A stretch of 64,000 nucleotides of DNA from Pantoea septica (GTDB lineage: Bacteria; Pseudomonadota; Gammaproteobacteria; Enterobacterales; Enterobacteriaceae): positions 1 through 64,000 of the forward strand of contig NZ_MLJJ01000015.1 in the NCBI RefSeq assembly GCF_002095575.1. Reading direction: 5' to 3'. The notes under the pieces are model-generated. The model was not told where the DNA came from. It saw only the letters and a list, made by a program, of their open reading frames with translations, and made no database searches. Each line of letters opens with the position of its first letter. The stretch's first letter is position 1. The position numbers and the translations under genes were made by a program. This document shows positions 53,887-64,000 of the stretch, piece by piece.

Positions 53887-56502
53887 TTAAGCGTTCAGCG
53901 CGCGGGTAATCTTCTCATAAAGATCGCCCGACAGCTTATCCAGCCCCTGCAGCGTTTCCAGCGTCTGACGCATCAGCGCCTGACGGTCGGCGTCGTAGCG
54001 CTTCAGGCGAATCAGCGGCTCGATCATACGCGCCGCCACCTGCGGGTTGCGGGTATTAAGATCGGTCAGCATCTCCACCAGGAACTGATAGCCGCTGCCG
54101 TCTTTGGCGTGGAACGCTGCCGGGTTGCCGGAGACGAACGCGCCGATCAGCGCGCGGATGCGGTTAGGGTTGCTCATGGTGAACGAGCGATGATGCAGCA
54201 GCTCGCGCACCTTCTGCAAGACGTCCGGCGACGGGCTGGTGGCCTGCAGCATTAACCATTTATCCATGACCAGGCCATCGCGATGCCAGCGCTCGTCGTA
54301 GTGCGCCAGCAGCGCGCCGCGGCACGGCAGCTGTGCCGCCACCGACGACGCCAGCGCCGCCAGCGCGTCCGTCATATTGTTCGCCTGCTGATACTGCGTC
54401 TGCACCAGCCTGTCCGCCAGCGTTGTTTCGCCAAAGGCCAGATAGTACAGGCAGATATTCTTCAGCGCGCGCTGCCCCATCGCATCGTGCTCGATGCGGT
54501 ACTCGCCCTGCTGATTAGCGTTGTAGACGGCATAAAACTCGTCCGCCAGCTCGGTGGCCAGCGTGCGCACCAGCGCCTCGCGCACCACCGTAATCGCCTG
54601 CGGATCGATCACCTCGAACAGCTCGGCAATCTCGTTCTCGCCCGGCAGCGTCAGAATCTGCGCGGTCAGCGCCGGATCGCGCCCTTCGTCCAGCAGCACC
54701 GCGCGGAAAGCGTCGGCAACGTGCAGCGGCAGCGACAGCGGCTGGCCCTGCTGATGGCGCGCCACGTTAAGGCGGATATAGGTGGCCAGCAGACTCTGCG
54801 CCGCATCCCAGCGTGCAAAGTCGTTGCGCGCATGGCGCATCAGGAAGGTGAGCTGAGCATCGCTCCATTTATAATCCAGCTTCACCGGCGCGGAGAATTC
54901 GCGCAGCAGCGACGGCACCGGCTGGAAGTAGACGTTATCGAAGATAAAGGTCTGGAACTCCTCGGTCACGTTCAGCACATGATGCACCGGATGGCCGTTA
55001 TGCTGCAGCGGAATCACCTTGCCTTCGCCGTCATAGAGTTCGATATCGAGCGGAATATGCAGCGGCAGCTTCTCTTTCTGGTCGGCGGTCGGCGGCGTGT
55101 GCTGCGTGACGTGCAGCGTGTACTGCTCCAGCTCGGGGTTGTAGTCATCGCGCACCGTCAGCACTGGCGTGCCGCTCTGGCTGTACCAGCGGCGGAACTG
55201 CGACAGATCGACATTCGAGGCATCTTCCATCGCCTGCACGAAGTCGTCGCAGGTCGCCGCACTGCCGTCGTGGCGCTCAAAGTAGAGCTGCATGCCTTTC
55301 TGGAAGTTCTCTTCGCCGAGCAGCGTGTGCATCATGCGGATCACTTCCGATCCCTTTTCGTAAACGGTCAGGGTATAGAAGTTATTCATCTCCATCACCT
55401 GATCCGGGCGGATCGGGTGCGCCATCGGGCTGGCGTCCTCGGCGAACTGCGCGCCGCGCATCACGCGCACGTTATCGATGCGGTTGACCGCGCGCGAGCC
55501 GAGATCGGAGCTGAACTCCTGATCGCGGAATACCGTCAGCCCCTCTTTCAGGCTGAGCTGGAACCAGTCGCGGCAGGTGACGCGGTTGCCGGTCCAGTTG
55601 TGAAAGTATTCATGGCCGATTACCGCTTCGATGCCGAGATAGTCTTTGTCGGTCGCGGTTTCCGCCTTCGCCAGCACATATTTGGCGTTAAAGACGTTCA
55701 GGCCTTTGTTCTCCATCGCGCCCATATTGAAGAAGTCGACGGCGACAATCATAAAGATGTCGAGATCGTACTCGAGGCCGAAGCGCTCCTCATCCCACTT
55801 CATGCTGTTTTTCAGCGAGGTCATCGCCCAGTCGGCGCGATCCAGGTTGCCGCGATCGACGAAGATCTCCAGCGCCACGTCGCGGCCGGAACGGGTTTTG
55901 AAACTGTCGCGCAGCACGTCGAAATCGCCCGCCACCAGCGCAAAGAGATAGCAGGGTTTCGGGAAGGGATCCTGCCATTTCACCCAGTGCTTGCCCTGCT
56001 CCGCTTTGCCGCCGTCGATGCGGTTGCCGTTGGAGAGCAGATAGGGGTAGCGCGCCTCGTCGGCGATAATGGTAGTGGTGAAGCGCGCCAGCACGTCCGG
56101 GCGGTCCAGATACCAGGTAATATGGCGGAAACCTTCGGCTTCGCACTGGGTACAGAGCGCTTCCCCAGACTGATAAAGCCCTTCCAGCGCGGTATTTTTA
56201 TCAGGATGGATATCGTTGACGATCTTAAGCTGAAACTGCTCCGGCAGCTGGCTCAGCACCAGCGCGCCCTCTTCCTGACGGTACGCGCTCCACGGCAAGC
56301 CATCCACTTCAATGGCGATCAGGGTTAACGCTTCGCCATCGAGGCGCAGCTCAGCCTGCGCGTCGCCGAGACGTTTAACCTGACTGACGGCGGTGACGCG
56401 CGTCGTCGCGGCGTCGAGCGCAAAGGTCAGGTCGATGTCGGTGATGGTGTAATCCGGCGCACGATAGTCGTGGCGATATTTAATGTGGTGCTGTTGCGTC
56501 AT
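53887..56502 (-). CDS. pepN: Aminopeptidase N
   Basis: PepN is the main broad-specificity M1 metallo-aminopeptidase of the cytoplasm. The 871-residue protein has the exopeptidase motif GAMENKGLNVF, the zinc site HEYFHNWTGNRVTCRDWFQLSLKEGLTVFRDQEF (HExxH plus the downstream Glu), and the C-terminal helical arch with RIRALIGAFVSGNPAAFHAKDGSGY. Full length from MTQQHHIKYRHDYRAPDYTI. It is divergent from pncB, as in E. coli. Confidence 0.97.
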   Translation of the reverse strand: MTQQHHIKYRHDYRAPDYTITDIDLTFALDAATTRVTAVSQVKRLGDAQAELRLDGEALTLIAIEVDGLPWSAYRQEEGALVLSQLPEQFQLKIVNDIHPDKNTALEGLYQSGEALCTQCEAEGFRHITWYLDRPDVLARFTTTIIADEARYPYLLSNGNRIDGGKAEQGKHWVKWQDPFPKPCYLFALVAGDFDVLRDSFKTRSGRDVALEIFVDRGNLDRADWAMTSLKNSMKWDEERFGLEYDLDIFMIVAVDFFNMGAMENKGLNVFNAKYVLAKAETATDKDYLGIEAVIGHEYFHNWTGNRVTCRDWFQLSLKEGLTVFRDQEFSSDLGSRAVNRIDNVRVMRGAQFAEDASPMAHPIRPDQVMEMNNFYTLTVYEKGSEVIRMMHTLLGEENFQKGMQLYFERHDGSAATCDDFVQAMEDASNVDLSQFRRWYSQSGTPVLTVRDDYNPELEQYTLHVTQHTPPTADQKEKLPLHIPLDIELYDGEGKVIPLQHNGHPVHHVLNVTEEFQTFIFDNVYFQPVPSLLREFSAPVKLDYKWSDAQLTFLMRHARNDFARWDAAQSLLATYIRLNVARHQQGQPLSLPLHVADAFRAVLLDEGRDPALTAQILTLPGENEIAELFEVIDPQAITVVREALVRTLATELADEFYAVYNANQQGEYRIEHDAMGQRALKNICLYYLAFGETTLADRLVQTQYQQANNMTDALAALASSVAAQLPCRGALLAHYDERWHRDGLVMDKWLMLQATSPSPDVLQKVRELLHHRSFTMSNPNRIRALIGAFVSGNPAAFHAKDGSGYQFLVEMLTDLNTRNPQVAARMIEPLIRLKRYDADRQALMRQTLETLQGLDKLSGDLYEKITRALNA

Positions 56503-56743
56503 ATTCCGTCTCGCATTGTTATAGGTTTACCGCCAAAGTCTAAGCGCGTTGCCTTTAGCTTGCCATGCACAATGCGCATCGCGGCGTAAATAGCTACAAT
56601 TCATTAACAACGGCACGTTTTAACCTCGACCTGCGGGCTTGAAATATGCTGTGATCGGTCGCAGTTACTGATTTATACTCCTGCGTCTTTATGACTCTCA
56701 CACACCGGGCTCTGCGCCGCCGAACAGGATGCTGAAACGCACC

Positions 56744-57949
56744 ATGACAGGACATGCTTCCCCGATACTGACCTCCCTGCTGGATACTGACGCCTACAAG
56801 CTTCATATGCAGCAAGCCGTATTCCACCGTTATCACGATGTCACGGTGGCGGCTGAGTTTCGTTGCCGCGGCGACGATCTGCTCGGTCTCTATGCGAACG
56901 AGATTCGCGAGGCCATTAACGCCATGCAGACGCTAGCGCTGACCGATGACGAACATACGTATCTCTCTAGCCTGCCCTTCTTCCACGCCGACTACCTTAA
57001 CTGGCTGCGCGATTTTCGTTATAACCCCGACCAGGTGCAGGTGCGCAACCGCGATGGCCATCTCGCTATTCGCATCACCGGGCCCTGGCGCGAAGTGATT
57101 TTATGGGAGGTGCCGCTGCTGGCGCTGATCAGCGAAGTGGTGCATCGTCACCGCTCGCCGCTGGTGAGCGCGCAGCAGGCGGTCGACCATCTGCAGCAGA
57201 AGCTGAGCGCTTTCCGCCGCGACGTCGCCGACATCGATATGTCGCGCTTTCGCCTGATGGATTTCGGCACCCGCCGCCGTTTCTCGCAGGAGGTGCAGCA
57301 GGCCATCGTCGCCACCCTGAAGCAGGACTTCCCCTGGCTAATCGGCACCAGCAACTACGATCTGGCACGCCGCCTGGCGCTGACGCCGGTCGGCACCCAG
57401 GCGCACGAATGGTTTCAGGCTTTTCAGCAGATTAGCCCGGTGCTGGCCAACAGCCAGCGTGCGGCGCTGCAGGCGTGGCTCGACGAGTATGACGGACAGT
57501 TGGGCATCGCGCTCACCGACTGCATCGCGATGGACGCCTTCCTGCGCGACTTCGGCGTCAATTTCGCCAGTCGCTATCAGGGACTACGCCACGATTCAGG
57601 GGACCCCGTCGAGTGGGGCGAAAAGGCGCTGGGCCACTATGAAAAGCTGGGCATCGATCCGCACAGCAAAACCCTGGTCTTTTCCGACAATCTCGATCTG
57701 GATAAGGCGCTGGCGCTCTATCGTCACTTCGGCCAGCGCACCAACGTCGTCTTTGGCATCGGCACCCGCCTGACCTGCGATATACCCGGCGTCAGGCCGC
57801 TCAATATCGTGATCAAACTGGTAGAGTGCAACGGCAAGCCGGTGGCGAAACTGTCTGACAGTCCAGGCAAAACCATCTGTCAGGATCAGGCCTTTGTCCG
57901 CGCCCTGCGCAAAGCTTTCGATCTGCCACTGGTTAAAAAAGCCAGCTAA
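56744..57949 (+). CDS. pncB: Nicotinate phosphoribosyltransferase PncB
   Basis: PncB makes nicotinate mononucleotide from nicotinate, PRPP and ATP in NAD salvage. The 401-residue protein shows [56 protein letters not shown] and [17 protein letters not shown], all typical of the family. The start at 56744 ([19 protein letters not shown]) matches E. coli but has no clear ribosome-binding site. An in-frame ATG at 56729 has AGG too close, so the start remains uncertain by five codons. Confidence 0.94.
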   Translation: MTGHASPILTSLLDTDAYKLHMQQAVFHRYHDVTVAAEFRCRGDDLLGLYANEIREAINAMQTLALTDDEHTYLSSLPFFHADYLNWLRDFRYNPDQVQVRNRDGHLAIRITGPWREVILWEVPLLALISEVVHRHRSPLVSAQQAVDHLQQKLSAFRRDVADIDMSRFRLMDFGTRRRFSQEVQQAIVATLKQDFPWLIGTSNYDLARRLALTPVGTQAHEWFQAFQQISPVLANSQRAALQAWLDEYDGQLGIALTDCIAMDAFLRDFGVNFASRYQGLRHDSGDPVEWGEKALGHYEKLGIDPHSKTLVFSDNLDLDKALALYRHFGQRTNVVFGIGTRLTCDIPGVRPLNIVIKLVECNGKPVAKLSDSPGKTICQDQAFVRALRKAFDLPLVKKAS

Positions 57950-57961
57950 TCCTCGCGTTAT

Positions 57962-57981
57962 CGGGGCGTTGATGCGCCCCG
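57962..57981 (+). terminator. Weak hairpin after pncB
   Basis: CGGGGCG and CGCCCCG form a 7-bp stem with loop TTGATG, 12 bases past the stop, without a T-run. Confidence 0.4.
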
Positions 57982-58108
57982 CTTCTGCTGTAATAAATCT
58001 GCCGTCCCGCCGGATTTTGCTTGTTTCCTTGCGACTCGCAAGTAACATAGCAACACCCCGGTGTGGGGAGATTGTTTAAACTCACTTCTTCTATATAGAG
58101 AGATATTT

Positions 58109-59509
58109 ATGAGCGTAGTGCCTGTAGCGGACGTACTGCACGGTCGCGTCGCGGTTGACAGTGAAGTCACCGTACGTGGTTGGGTGCGTACCCGAAGAGA
58201 TTCAAAAGCCGGTCTTTCCTTCGTCGCCGTTTATGACGGTTCCTGCTTTAATCCCGTTCAGGCCGTTGTGAATAATTCTCTGAATAATTATCAGGACGAG
58301 GTTCTGCACCTGACCACCGGCTGCTCCGTGATCGTGACCGGCACCGTGGTGGCCTCGCCGGGCCAGGGCCAGGCGTTTGAAATCCAGGCGACCCGCGTGG
58401 AAGTGACCGGCTGGGTCGACGATCCCGACACCTATCCGATGGCGGCAAAGCGTCACAGCATCGAATATCTGCGCGAAGTGGCGCACCTGCGTCCGCGCAC
58501 CAACCTGATCGGCGCCGTGGCGCGCGTGCGACATACCCTGGCACAGGCGCTGCACCGCTTCTTCCACGAGAACGGCTATTTCTGGGTATCGACCCCGCTG
58601 ATTACCGCCTCGGACACCGAAGGCGCCGGCGAAATGTTCCGCGTTTCGACGCTGGATCTGGAAAACCTGCCGCGCACGCCGCAGGGCGCCGTCGACTTCA
58701 ACGAAGATTTCTTCGGCAAAGAGGCCTTCCTGACCGTTTCTGGCCAGCTGAACGGCGAAACCTACGCCTGCGCCCTGTCGAAAATCTACACTTTCGGCCC
58801 GACCTTCCGCGCGGAAAACTCCAACACCAGCCGTCACCTCGCGGAATTCTGGATGCTGGAGCCGGAAATCGCCTTCGCCACGCTGGATGACGCCGCCGCG
58901 CTCGCCGAGGCGATGCTGAAATATGTATTTAAAGCGGTGCTGGACGAACGCGCCGACGATATGGCCTTCTTTGCCGAGCGCGTGGATAAAGAGGCGGTCG
59001 ATCGTCTGGAGCGCTTTATCTCCACCGACTTCGCGCAGGTAGACTACACCGACGCCATCACCATTCTGGAAAACTGCGGTCAGACCTTTGAAAACCCGGT
59101 CTCCTGGGGCATCGATCTCTCTTCCGAGCACGAGCGCTATCTGGCCGAGCAGCACTTTAAAGCGCCTGTGGTGGTGAAAAACTACCCGAAAGAGATCAAA
59201 GCGTTCTATATGCGCCTTAACGAAGATAACAAAACCGTGGCGGCGATGGACGTGCTGGCGCCGGGCATCGGCGAAATTATCGGCGGTTCGCAGCGTGAAG
59301 AGCGTCTCGACGTGCTGGACGCGCGTATGGAAGAGATGGGGCTGAATAAAGAAGATTACTGGTGGTATCGCGATCTGCGTCGCTACGGCACCGTGCCGCA
59401 TTCTGGCTTCGGTTTAGGCTTTGAACGTTTAATCGCCTATGTCACCGGCGTACAAAATGTAAGGGACGTTATCCCTTTCCCACGCACCCCGCGCAATGCA
59501 AATTTCTAA
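58109..59509 (+). CDS. asnS: Asparaginyl-tRNA synthetase
   Basis: AsnS charges tRNA-Asn. The 466-residue class IIb synthetase has an N-terminal OB-fold anticodon domain ([25 protein letters not shown]) and the catalytic domain with motif 2 [26 protein letters not shown] and motif 3 [15 protein letters not shown]. The ATG at 58109 ([14 protein letters not shown]) matches E. coli; AGAGAG lies about 11 bases upstream. Confidence 0.97.
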   Translation: MSVVPVADVLHGRVAVDSEVTVRGWVRTRRDSKAGLSFVAVYDGSCFNPVQAVVNNSLNNYQDEVLHLTTGCSVIVTGTVVASPGQGQAFEIQATRVEVTGWVDDPDTYPMAAKRHSIEYLREVAHLRPRTNLIGAVARVRHTLAQALHRFFHENGYFWVSTPLITASDTEGAGEMFRVSTLDLENLPRTPQGAVDFNEDFFGKEAFLTVSGQLNGETYACALSKIYTFGPTFRAENSNTSRHLAEFWMLEPEIAFATLDDAAALAEAMLKYVFKAVLDERADDMAFFAERVDKEAVDRLERFISTDFAQVDYTDAITILENCGQTFENPVSWGIDLSSEHERYLAEQHFKAPVVVKNYPKEIKAFYMRLNEDNKTVAAMDVLAPGIGEIIGGSQREERLDVLDARMEEMGLNKEDYWWYRDLRRYGTVPHSGFGLGFERLIAYVTGVQNVRDVIPFPRTPRNANF

Positions 59510-59547
59510 AATAATCTATTAATTATAAGAAATTCATATATATAACG

Positions 59548-59572
59548 AGGTCGGCACTGCCGGCCTTTTTTT
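59548..59572 (+). terminator. asnS terminator
   Basis: AGGTCGGC and GCCGGCCT pair (one G-T) around ACT and are followed by seven T. Confidence 0.9.
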
Positions 59573-59613
59573 ATTTTTGTAAATTTTGAGTTCTCTCACA
59601 AAGTTCCCCGATA

Positions 59614-59630
59614 TTTACATTTTGTAATAC
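59614..59630 (+). promoter_or_regulatory. Candidate OmpR-binding region of ompF
   Basis: TTTACATTTTGTAATAC resembles the F1 OmpR box region of E. coli ompF (TTTACTTTTGGTTACAT) and lies about 180 bases before the porin ATG in a long AT-rich upstream region (59510-59810), which is otherwise free of genes. Confidence 0.5.
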
Positions 59631-59810
59631 AAATTTTCTTTTAGAAACCAGATTACGAGTTTAGTAGCATTTTCAGTGTGGCATATCCTGCTTCGGGATG
59701 GAAAGATGCGTGCAGACACAGGAAGACACCAAACTTCTCTCAGGGTTCCGTAACGGTTTCTTGACGGCAGTGGCAGGTGTCCGAATAAACTCCAATGAGG
59801 GTAATAAATA

Positions 59811-60971
59811 ATGATGAAGCGCAACATTCTTGCAGTGGTTATCCCTGCTCTGTTAGCTGCCGGCGCAGCAAACGCAGCAGAAATTTATAATAAAGACGGC
59901 AATAAGCTGGACCTGTACGGCAAGGCTGTTGGTCTGCACTATTTCTCTGATAATACTGATAACGATGGCGATAAAACTTATGTTCGCTTCGGCTTCAAGG
60001 GTGAAACTCAGATCAACGACCAGCTGACCGGTTACGGCCAGTGGGAATATAACGTTCAGGCCAACAACTCTGAAGGCTCTGACGCGCAGGACGGCAACCG
60101 TACCCGTCTGGGCTTCGCCGGTCTGAAATTCGGCGACGCGGGTTCAATCGACTACGGTCGTAACTACGGCGTTGTCTACGACGCCATCGGCTGGACCGAT
60201 ATGCTGCCAGAATTCGGCGGCGACTCTGGCTACTCAGACAACTTCATGAACGGTCGTAGCACCGGCCTGCTGACCTACCGCAACAAGAACTTCTTCGGCC
60301 TGGTAGACGGCTGGGACTTCGCGGCACAGTATCAGGGCAAAAACGAGCGTTCAGATAACGATCGTCGCGCTAACGGCGACGGCTGGGGCCTGTCAACCTC
60401 CTACACCTCGCCGATTGGCCTGGGCATCGTAGGCGCATACAGCAGCAGCGATCGTACCGACAGCCAGGCTGCGGGCGCGAAAACTACCGTTACTCCTCCT
60501 GCTGCAGTTGGCGGTAATAGCGTTACTACCACCACAGGTCAGGGCGCTGGCAAGCGTGCTGAGAACTGGGCTACCGCGATCAAATATGACGCGAACAACA
60601 TTTACCTGGCGGCAATGTACGGTGAAACCCGTAACTCTACTCCGGTAACGGCAACAGGTACGCTGGCAAACGGCTCAACCTTCACCACTACTGGCTTCGC
60701 CAACAAAGCGCAGAACATCGAGCTGGTTGCACAGTATCAGTTCGACTTCGGTCTGCGTCCGTCTATTGCCTACGTACAGTCTAAAGGCAAAGACATCGAA
60801 GGCGTGGGCGATACCGACCTGGTTAAATACATCGACGTGGGCGCAACCTACTACTTCAACAAAAACATGTCAGTCTATGCTGACTACCAGATCAACCAGC
60901 TCGACGACAACAACGCGCTGGGTCTGAACACCGACGACACCGTAGCAGTAGGCCTGGTTTACCAGTTCTAA
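59811..60971 (+). CDS. ompF: Outer-membrane porin OmpF
   Basis: This 386-residue precursor is a general trimeric porin. The signal peptide [22 protein letters not shown] is followed by [25 protein letters not shown], the constriction-loop motif [12 protein letters not shown]-like [31 protein letters not shown], and the C-terminal beta-strand AVGLVYQF. Position after asnS and before aspC identifies it as OmpF. It is about 24 residues longer than E. coli OmpF, and the excess lies in two Thr/Val/Gly-rich surface loops (around 60456-60560 and 60640-60690). GAGGG lies about 11 bases upstream of the first ATG. Confidence 0.95.
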   Translation: MMKRNILAVVIPALLAAGAANAAEIYNKDGNKLDLYGKAVGLHYFSDNTDNDGDKTYVRFGFKGETQINDQLTGYGQWEYNVQANNSEGSDAQDGNRTRLGFAGLKFGDAGSIDYGRNYGVVYDAIGWTDMLPEFGGDSGYSDNFMNGRSTGLLTYRNKNFFGLVDGWDFAAQYQGKNERSDNDRRANGDGWGLSTSYTSPIGLGIVGAYSSSDRTDSQAAGAKTTVTPPAAVGGNSVTTTTGQGAGKRAENWATAIKYDANNIYLAAMYGETRNSTPVTATGTLANGSTFTTTGFANKAQNIELVAQYQFDFGLRPSIAYVQSKGKDIEGVGDTDLVKYIDVGATYYFNKNMSVYADYQINQLDDNNALGLNTDDTVAVGLVYQF

Positions 60972-60990
60972 GTTACCTGTCGCAGAAAAA

Positions 60991-61016
60991 ACGGAGCTTC
61001 GGCTCCGTTTTTTTTA
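60991..61016 (+). terminator. ompF terminator
   Basis: ACGGAGC and GCTCCGT pair around the tetraloop TTCG and are followed by a run of eight T. Confidence 0.95.
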
Positions 61017-61179
61017 TGCCTGCTATTCGCCGCATAGCCGCGCCCTCCTTATCTTTTCCGCAGCCAGCGCACTCTCCGACGCCCGGCGACGTTTTTTTGC
61101 GTAAACGGTTGGCAATGCGCAGCGCTGACGTTAACCTGAAGGCTCATTTCGTTAAAGTTCACGCTACTGGACACGACTC

Positions 61180-62370
61180 ATGTTTGAATCTATCTCTGCG
61201 GCACCCGCCGATCCTATTCTTGGGCTGGCCGATCTGTTTCGCGCTGACGACCGCCCGCACAAAATTAACCTTGGCATCGGCGTTTATAAAGACGAAACCG
61301 GCAATACGCCGGTGCTCACCAGCGTAAAAAAAGCCGAGCAGTATCTGCTGGAAAACGAAACCACCAAAAACTACCTCAGCATTGATGGCCTGGCCGATTT
61401 TGGGCGCTGTACCCAGGAGCTGCTGTTTGGCGCAGAGAACCCGCTGATCGCCGCTGGCCGCGCGCGCACCGCGCAGACCCCTGGCGGCACCGGCGCGCTG
61501 CGCGTCGCGGCAGATTTTCTCGCCACGCAGACAGCCGTTAAGCGCGTCTGGGTAAGCAACCCGAGCTGGCCGAACCACAAAAACGTCTTTAACGCGGCGG
61601 GCCTGGAAGTGTGCGAATACGCCTGGTACGATGCGGAAAATCATCAGCTCGACTTCGACGGCATGCTGGCCGCCCTGCAGGAAGCCAAAGCAGGCGACGT
61701 GGTGCTGTTCCACGGCTGCTGCCATAACCCGACCGGCATCGATCCGACGGCGGAACAGTGGAGCCAGCTGGCGCAGCTCTCACAGGCGAAAGGATGGCTG
61801 CCGCTGTTCGACTTCGCCTATCAGGGCTTTGCGCGCGGCCTGAATGAAGATGCGGAAGGACTGCGTATTTTCGCCGCCTCGCATCAGGAGCTGATTGTCG
61901 CCAGCTCATACTCCAAGAACTTCGGCTTATACAACGAGCGCGTCGGCGCCATTACCCTGGTGGCGGCCGATGCGGCTACCGCAGATACCGCCTTCAGCCA
62001 GGTGAAATACACCATTCGCGCCAACTACTCTAACCCGCCGGCGCACGGTGCCGCGGTGGTAGCGACCATACTCAGCAATCAGGCGCTGCGCACTATCTGG
62101 GAGCAGGAGCTGGCCGATATGCGCCAGCGCATCCAGCGCATGCGTCAGCTGTTTGTGAATACCCTGGCGGAGAAAGGCGCCACGCGCGACTTCAGCTTTA
62201 TTATTCAGCAGAACGGCATGTTCTCTTTTAGCGGCCTGACCAAAGATCAGGTGATCCGCCTGCGTGACGAGTTTGCCGTCTATGCGGTGAATTCGGGCCG
62301 GGTTAACGTGGCGGGCATGACGCCGGATAATATGTCGGCGCTGTGCGAGGCGATTGTCGCGGTGCTGTAA
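61180..62370 (+). CDS. aspC: Aspartate aminotransferase AspC
   Basis: AspC transfers amino groups between aspartate and 2-oxoglutarate using pyridoxal phosphate, and also acts on aromatic amino acids. The 396-residue protein starts [23 protein letters not shown] and has [32 protein letters not shown], the PLP-binding Lys in [17 protein letters not shown] and the C-terminal [13 protein letters not shown]. It is identical in length to E. coli AspC. A 10-bp hairpin (62379-62404) and then a true terminator follow. Confidence 0.96.
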   Translation: MFESISAAPADPILGLADLFRADDRPHKINLGIGVYKDETGNTPVLTSVKKAEQYLLENETTKNYLSIDGLADFGRCTQELLFGAENPLIAAGRARTAQTPGGTGALRVAADFLATQTAVKRVWVSNPSWPNHKNVFNAAGLEVCEYAWYDAENHQLDFDGMLAALQEAKAGDVVLFHGCCHNPTGIDPTAEQWSQLAQLSQAKGWLPLFDFAYQGFARGLNEDAEGLRIFAASHQELIVASSYSKNFGLYNERVGAITLVAADAATADTAFSQVKYTIRANYSNPPAHGAAVVATILSNQALRTIWEQELADMRQRIQRMRQLFVNTLAEKGATRDFSFIIQQNGMFSFSGLTKDQVIRLRDEFAVYAVNSGRVNVAGMTPDNMSALCEAIVAVL

Positions 62371-62378
62371 GTCAGCCA

Positions 62379-62404
62379 CGCTTCCCGCGCCTGTGCGGGA
62401 AGCG
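62379..62404 (+). terminator. Hairpin directly after aspC
   Basis: CGCTTCCCGC and GCGGGAAGCG form a perfect 10-bp stem with loop GCCTGT, 8 bases past the stop but without a T-run; possibly a pause or REP-like hairpin. Confidence 0.5.
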
Positions 62405-62433
62405 TCGCGCTGAGACGCGCGTCAGCAAACAGA

Positions 62434-62457
62434 ATGGGCCGCGACGGCCCATTTTTT
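62434..62457 (+). terminator. aspC terminator overlapping the gloC stop
   Basis: ATGGGCCG and CGGCCCAT pair around CGA and are followed by TTTTT; the last two bases are part of the gloC stop codon on the other strand. Confidence 0.85.
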
Positions 62458-63085
62458 ATTGCAGAAAGGGGTTGCTGATACGCTCGCGCCCCAGCGTCGA
62501 GATACCGCCGTGGCCGGGCACGAAGGTGATATCGTCGCCCAGCGGCAGCAGTTTCTCTTTAATCGAGGCGATCAAATCCTGATGGCTGCCCTGCGGGAAG
62601 TCGGTTCGCCCTACGCCGCCGTGAAAAATCACATCGCCGGAAATCAGCAAGCGTCCTGCGCGATCGAAAAAGACGATATGGCCCGGCGTGTGGCCTGGCG
62701 TATGCAGGATCGTCAGCTCGACGTCGCCGACCTGTACGCTGTCGCCCTCTTCCAGCCAGCGATCCGGCGTAAAGGGCGCGCACTCCGCCAGACCAAACAT
62801 CCGGCTCTGCGTCGGCAGCGCTTCCAGCCAAAAGGCGTCCAGGCGGTGCGGACCGACAATCGGCGCCTGATAGTGCGCCGCCAGCTCAGCCGCCGCGCCA
62901 ACGTGATCCAGATGGCCGTGCGTCAGTAAAATCTGGCGAGGAGTAAGATTAAGCTGCTGGAGCGTTTCGATAATGGTCGCCGCATCGCCGCCCGGATCGA
63001 CCAGGGCGGCGTCGCGCGTCGCCTCGCACCAGATAACCGAACAGTTCTGCGCAAAGGCGGTAACAGGAATAATGTGGTAGTTCAT
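62456..63085 (-). CDS. gloC: Type II glyoxalase GloC (YcbL)
   Basis: GloC is a metallo-beta-lactamase-fold hydrolase that splits S-lactoylglutathione. The 209-residue protein has the metal site [32 protein letters not shown] and the last His in FVPGHGG. The ATG at 63085 ([21 protein letters not shown]) is picked by family alignment over an ATG seven codons upstream. It is followed downstream only by the convergent aspC. Confidence 0.94.
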   Translation of the reverse strand: MNYHIIPVTAFAQNCSVIWCEATRDAALVDPGGDAATIIETLQQLNLTPRQILLTHGHLDHVGAAAELAAHYQAPIVGPHRLDAFWLEALPTQSRMFGLAECAPFTPDRWLEEGDSVQVGDVELTILHTPGHTPGHIVFFDRAGRLLISGDVIFHGGVGRTDFPQGSHQDLIASIKEKLLPLGDDITFVPGHGGISTLGRERISNPFLQ

Positions 63086-63124
63086 AACGCTCCATGACCG
63101 GCGCACGCAGCGTTGCCGGCGTCG

Positions 63125-63673
63125 TTACCAGTGCCGTACCGGCCCGGTATCAATATGAACGAAGTTGCTGCGAGGATAATATCCTACACCACCGGCGCGC
63201 ATTGTTAAGGCCGCTTTGCGAATGTTATTCAGCGCAATGCCTTCGATGTGAAAATCCATCGCCTGACCTTTGGTGTGGTAGCTGTGCTTCGCCACGCCCG
63301 GGCCGCTTTCACGCAGCATATTGTTGGTTGCCAGCGAGCGATAGCCGGAAATCAGCTGAATCGGCTTACGGGTCTCCAGCAGCGCCTGCAGGCGATAGAT
63401 CTGATCGAAGAGATGAGGATCGATGCTTTTCGTCAGATTGGCGCGATAATCGCGGAAAAAGTGGTTCAGACGAGCCAGCTCGCTCTTATCGTAACTTTTC
63501 CCATTAAAAAACTCAGTTTTAAGGGTTTCACCGGTGTGAAGATTGCTCAGCGTCAGCACGCGAGGACGCGACGTTGAAAGCGAGGCCATAGCTGCGTTGG
63601 GCAGCAGCGCCATGCCGGCCGCAGCCGTTCCGCCAAGAAGCAATTTGCGACGTGTTAAGTTAAAACTGGACAT
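63125..63673 (-). CDS. mepK: Murein DD-endopeptidase MepK (YcbK)
   Basis: MepK cuts peptide cross-links in peptidoglycan, favouring 3-3 links, which suits its neighbour ldtD that makes them. The 182-residue protein has a twin-arginine-type signal (LTRRKLLLGGTAAAGMALLPNAAMA) and a Peptidase_M15A/DUF882 domain with ISGYRSLATNNMLR, HSYHTKGQAMDFHIEG and SNFVHIDTGPVRHW, the His/Asp residues binding zinc. Confidence 0.94.
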   Translation of the reverse strand: MSSFNLTRRKLLLGGTAAAGMALLPNAAMASLSTSRPRVLTLSNLHTGETLKTEFFNGKSYDKSELARLNHFFRDYRANLTKSIDPHLFDQIYRLQALLETRKPIQLISGYRSLATNNMLRESGPGVAKHSYHTKGQAMDFHIEGIALNNIRKAALTMRAGGVGYYPRSNFVHIDTGPVRHW

Positions 63674-63782
63674 GAAAAACGGTTACCTGAGATTGAAGCC
63701 ATCGAAATGTGCAAAAACCGCACAAGGCCGCACCATAACCGGCCATCCGGGTCACGTCAACCCGCCGTAAAGAGGTTTGTGC

Positions 63783-63804
63783 GGCGATCCCGGTCGGGAT
63801 CGCC
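63783..63804. terminator. Hairpin between ldtD and mepK
   Basis: GGCGATCCCG and CGGGATCGCC form a perfect 10-bp stem with a 2-base loop, 58 bases past the ldtD stop on the minus strand, without a T-run. Confidence 0.5.
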
Positions 63805-63861
63805 ATTCTGGAATCCTTGTCGCAGCGGCGGCGAAAAGGAACAGGGTTGGAAAATCAAGGA

Positions 63862-64000
63862 TTAGAGCAGCAGCTGGCCAGCGCGCGCTAACGCCTGACT
63901 GCCGGAACGGGCAGGATTATCATAATTGTAAATATCTGTGCGGAACTGCGGCTTGCCGTCATCGGCGACCCAGGCGGTCAGATAGTACAAATTCACCGGA
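63862..64000 (-). CDS. ldtD: L,D-transpeptidase LdtD (YcbB), C-terminal fragment
   Basis: Only the last 46 codons are in the window; the gene runs off the right edge. The visible end reads [35 protein letters not shown], which matches the extreme C-terminus of E. coli YcbB/LdtD. LdtD makes 3-3 cross-links in peptidoglycan. Its position upstream of mepK is as in E. coli. Confidence 0.9.
   Translation of the reverse strand, partial: PVNLYYLTAWVADDGKPQFRTDIYNYDNPARSGSQALARAGQLLL

Overview
The window is chromosomal DNA from a member of the Enterobacterales, most likely Erwiniaceae (Pantoea/Erwinia/Mixta type). The coding regions look GC-rich, almost every gene has a recognisable E. coli counterpart, and from about 6.8 kb to the right end the order follows the E. 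coli rutR-rut-wrbA-agp / serT-yccA-...-ompA-matP-fabA-...-pyrD / ssu-pepN-pncB-asnS-ompF-aspC-ycbL-ycbK-ycbB segment in reverse orientation. The most clade-specific sign is at the left end: next to yecF lies an SdiA-type regulator together with an acyl-homoserine-lactone synthase gene, which E. coli and Salmonella lack. I see no insertion sequences, prophage, integrase or CRISPR array. All identifications come from reading the sequence and from recalled family knowledge; no database search was run.

Layout. 0-2.1 kb: yecF, then convergent luxI and sdiA/phzR-type luxR (tandem on the minus strand) with a perfect 20-bp palindrome between them. 2.1-5.7 kb: an AT-rich spacer with a structured leader, a DUF4396-like membrane protein, an extensin-like secreted protein and the D-Ser/D-Ala/Gly permease cycA. 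5.8-12.7 kb: a membrane hydrolase gene behind rutR, a control region with a RutR operator and a sigma-54 type promoter, and the pyrimidine-degradation operon rutABCDFG, which lacks rutE. 12.7-17.7 kb: an EamA transporter, wrbA, yccJ, a succinate-semialdehyde-type dehydrogenase, and agp carrying an Ala/Lys-rich C-terminal tail. 17.9-28.7 kb: two tRNA-Ser(UGA) genes and the housekeeping block yccA, tusE, acyP, rlmI, hspQ, yccU, yccT/csgI, mgsA, helD, yccF, yccS, sxy. 28.8-44.8 kb: sulA with a LexA box, ompA, matP, lonH, fabA with a FabR-type site, rmf, pqiCBA, uup, rlmL, ycbX, zapC, pyrD.

44.9-49.4 kb is the clearest accessory insertion: two family-2 glycosyltransferases and a polysaccharide flippase lie between pyrD and the ssu operon, where E. 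coli K-12 carries a chaperone-usher fimbrial operon; a 764-bp gene-free stretch follows. 49.4-53.7 kb is the alkanesulfonate operon ssuEADCB. A three-stem inverted-repeat element separates it from pepN. 56.7-64 kb: pncB, asnS, ompF, aspC, gloC, mepK and the 3' end of ldtD.

Themes. Nitrogen and sulfur scavenging (rut, ssu), envelope maintenance (pqi, mepK, ldtD, ompA, ompF, extensin-like protein), cell-cycle control (sulA, matP, zapC) and AHL quorum sensing. The points I would look at first are the SdiA-LuxI pair with its lux-box palindrome, the tailed Agp phosphatase, the rutE-less rut operon, the glycosyltransferase/flippase island, and the cloverleaf-like intergenic repeat.
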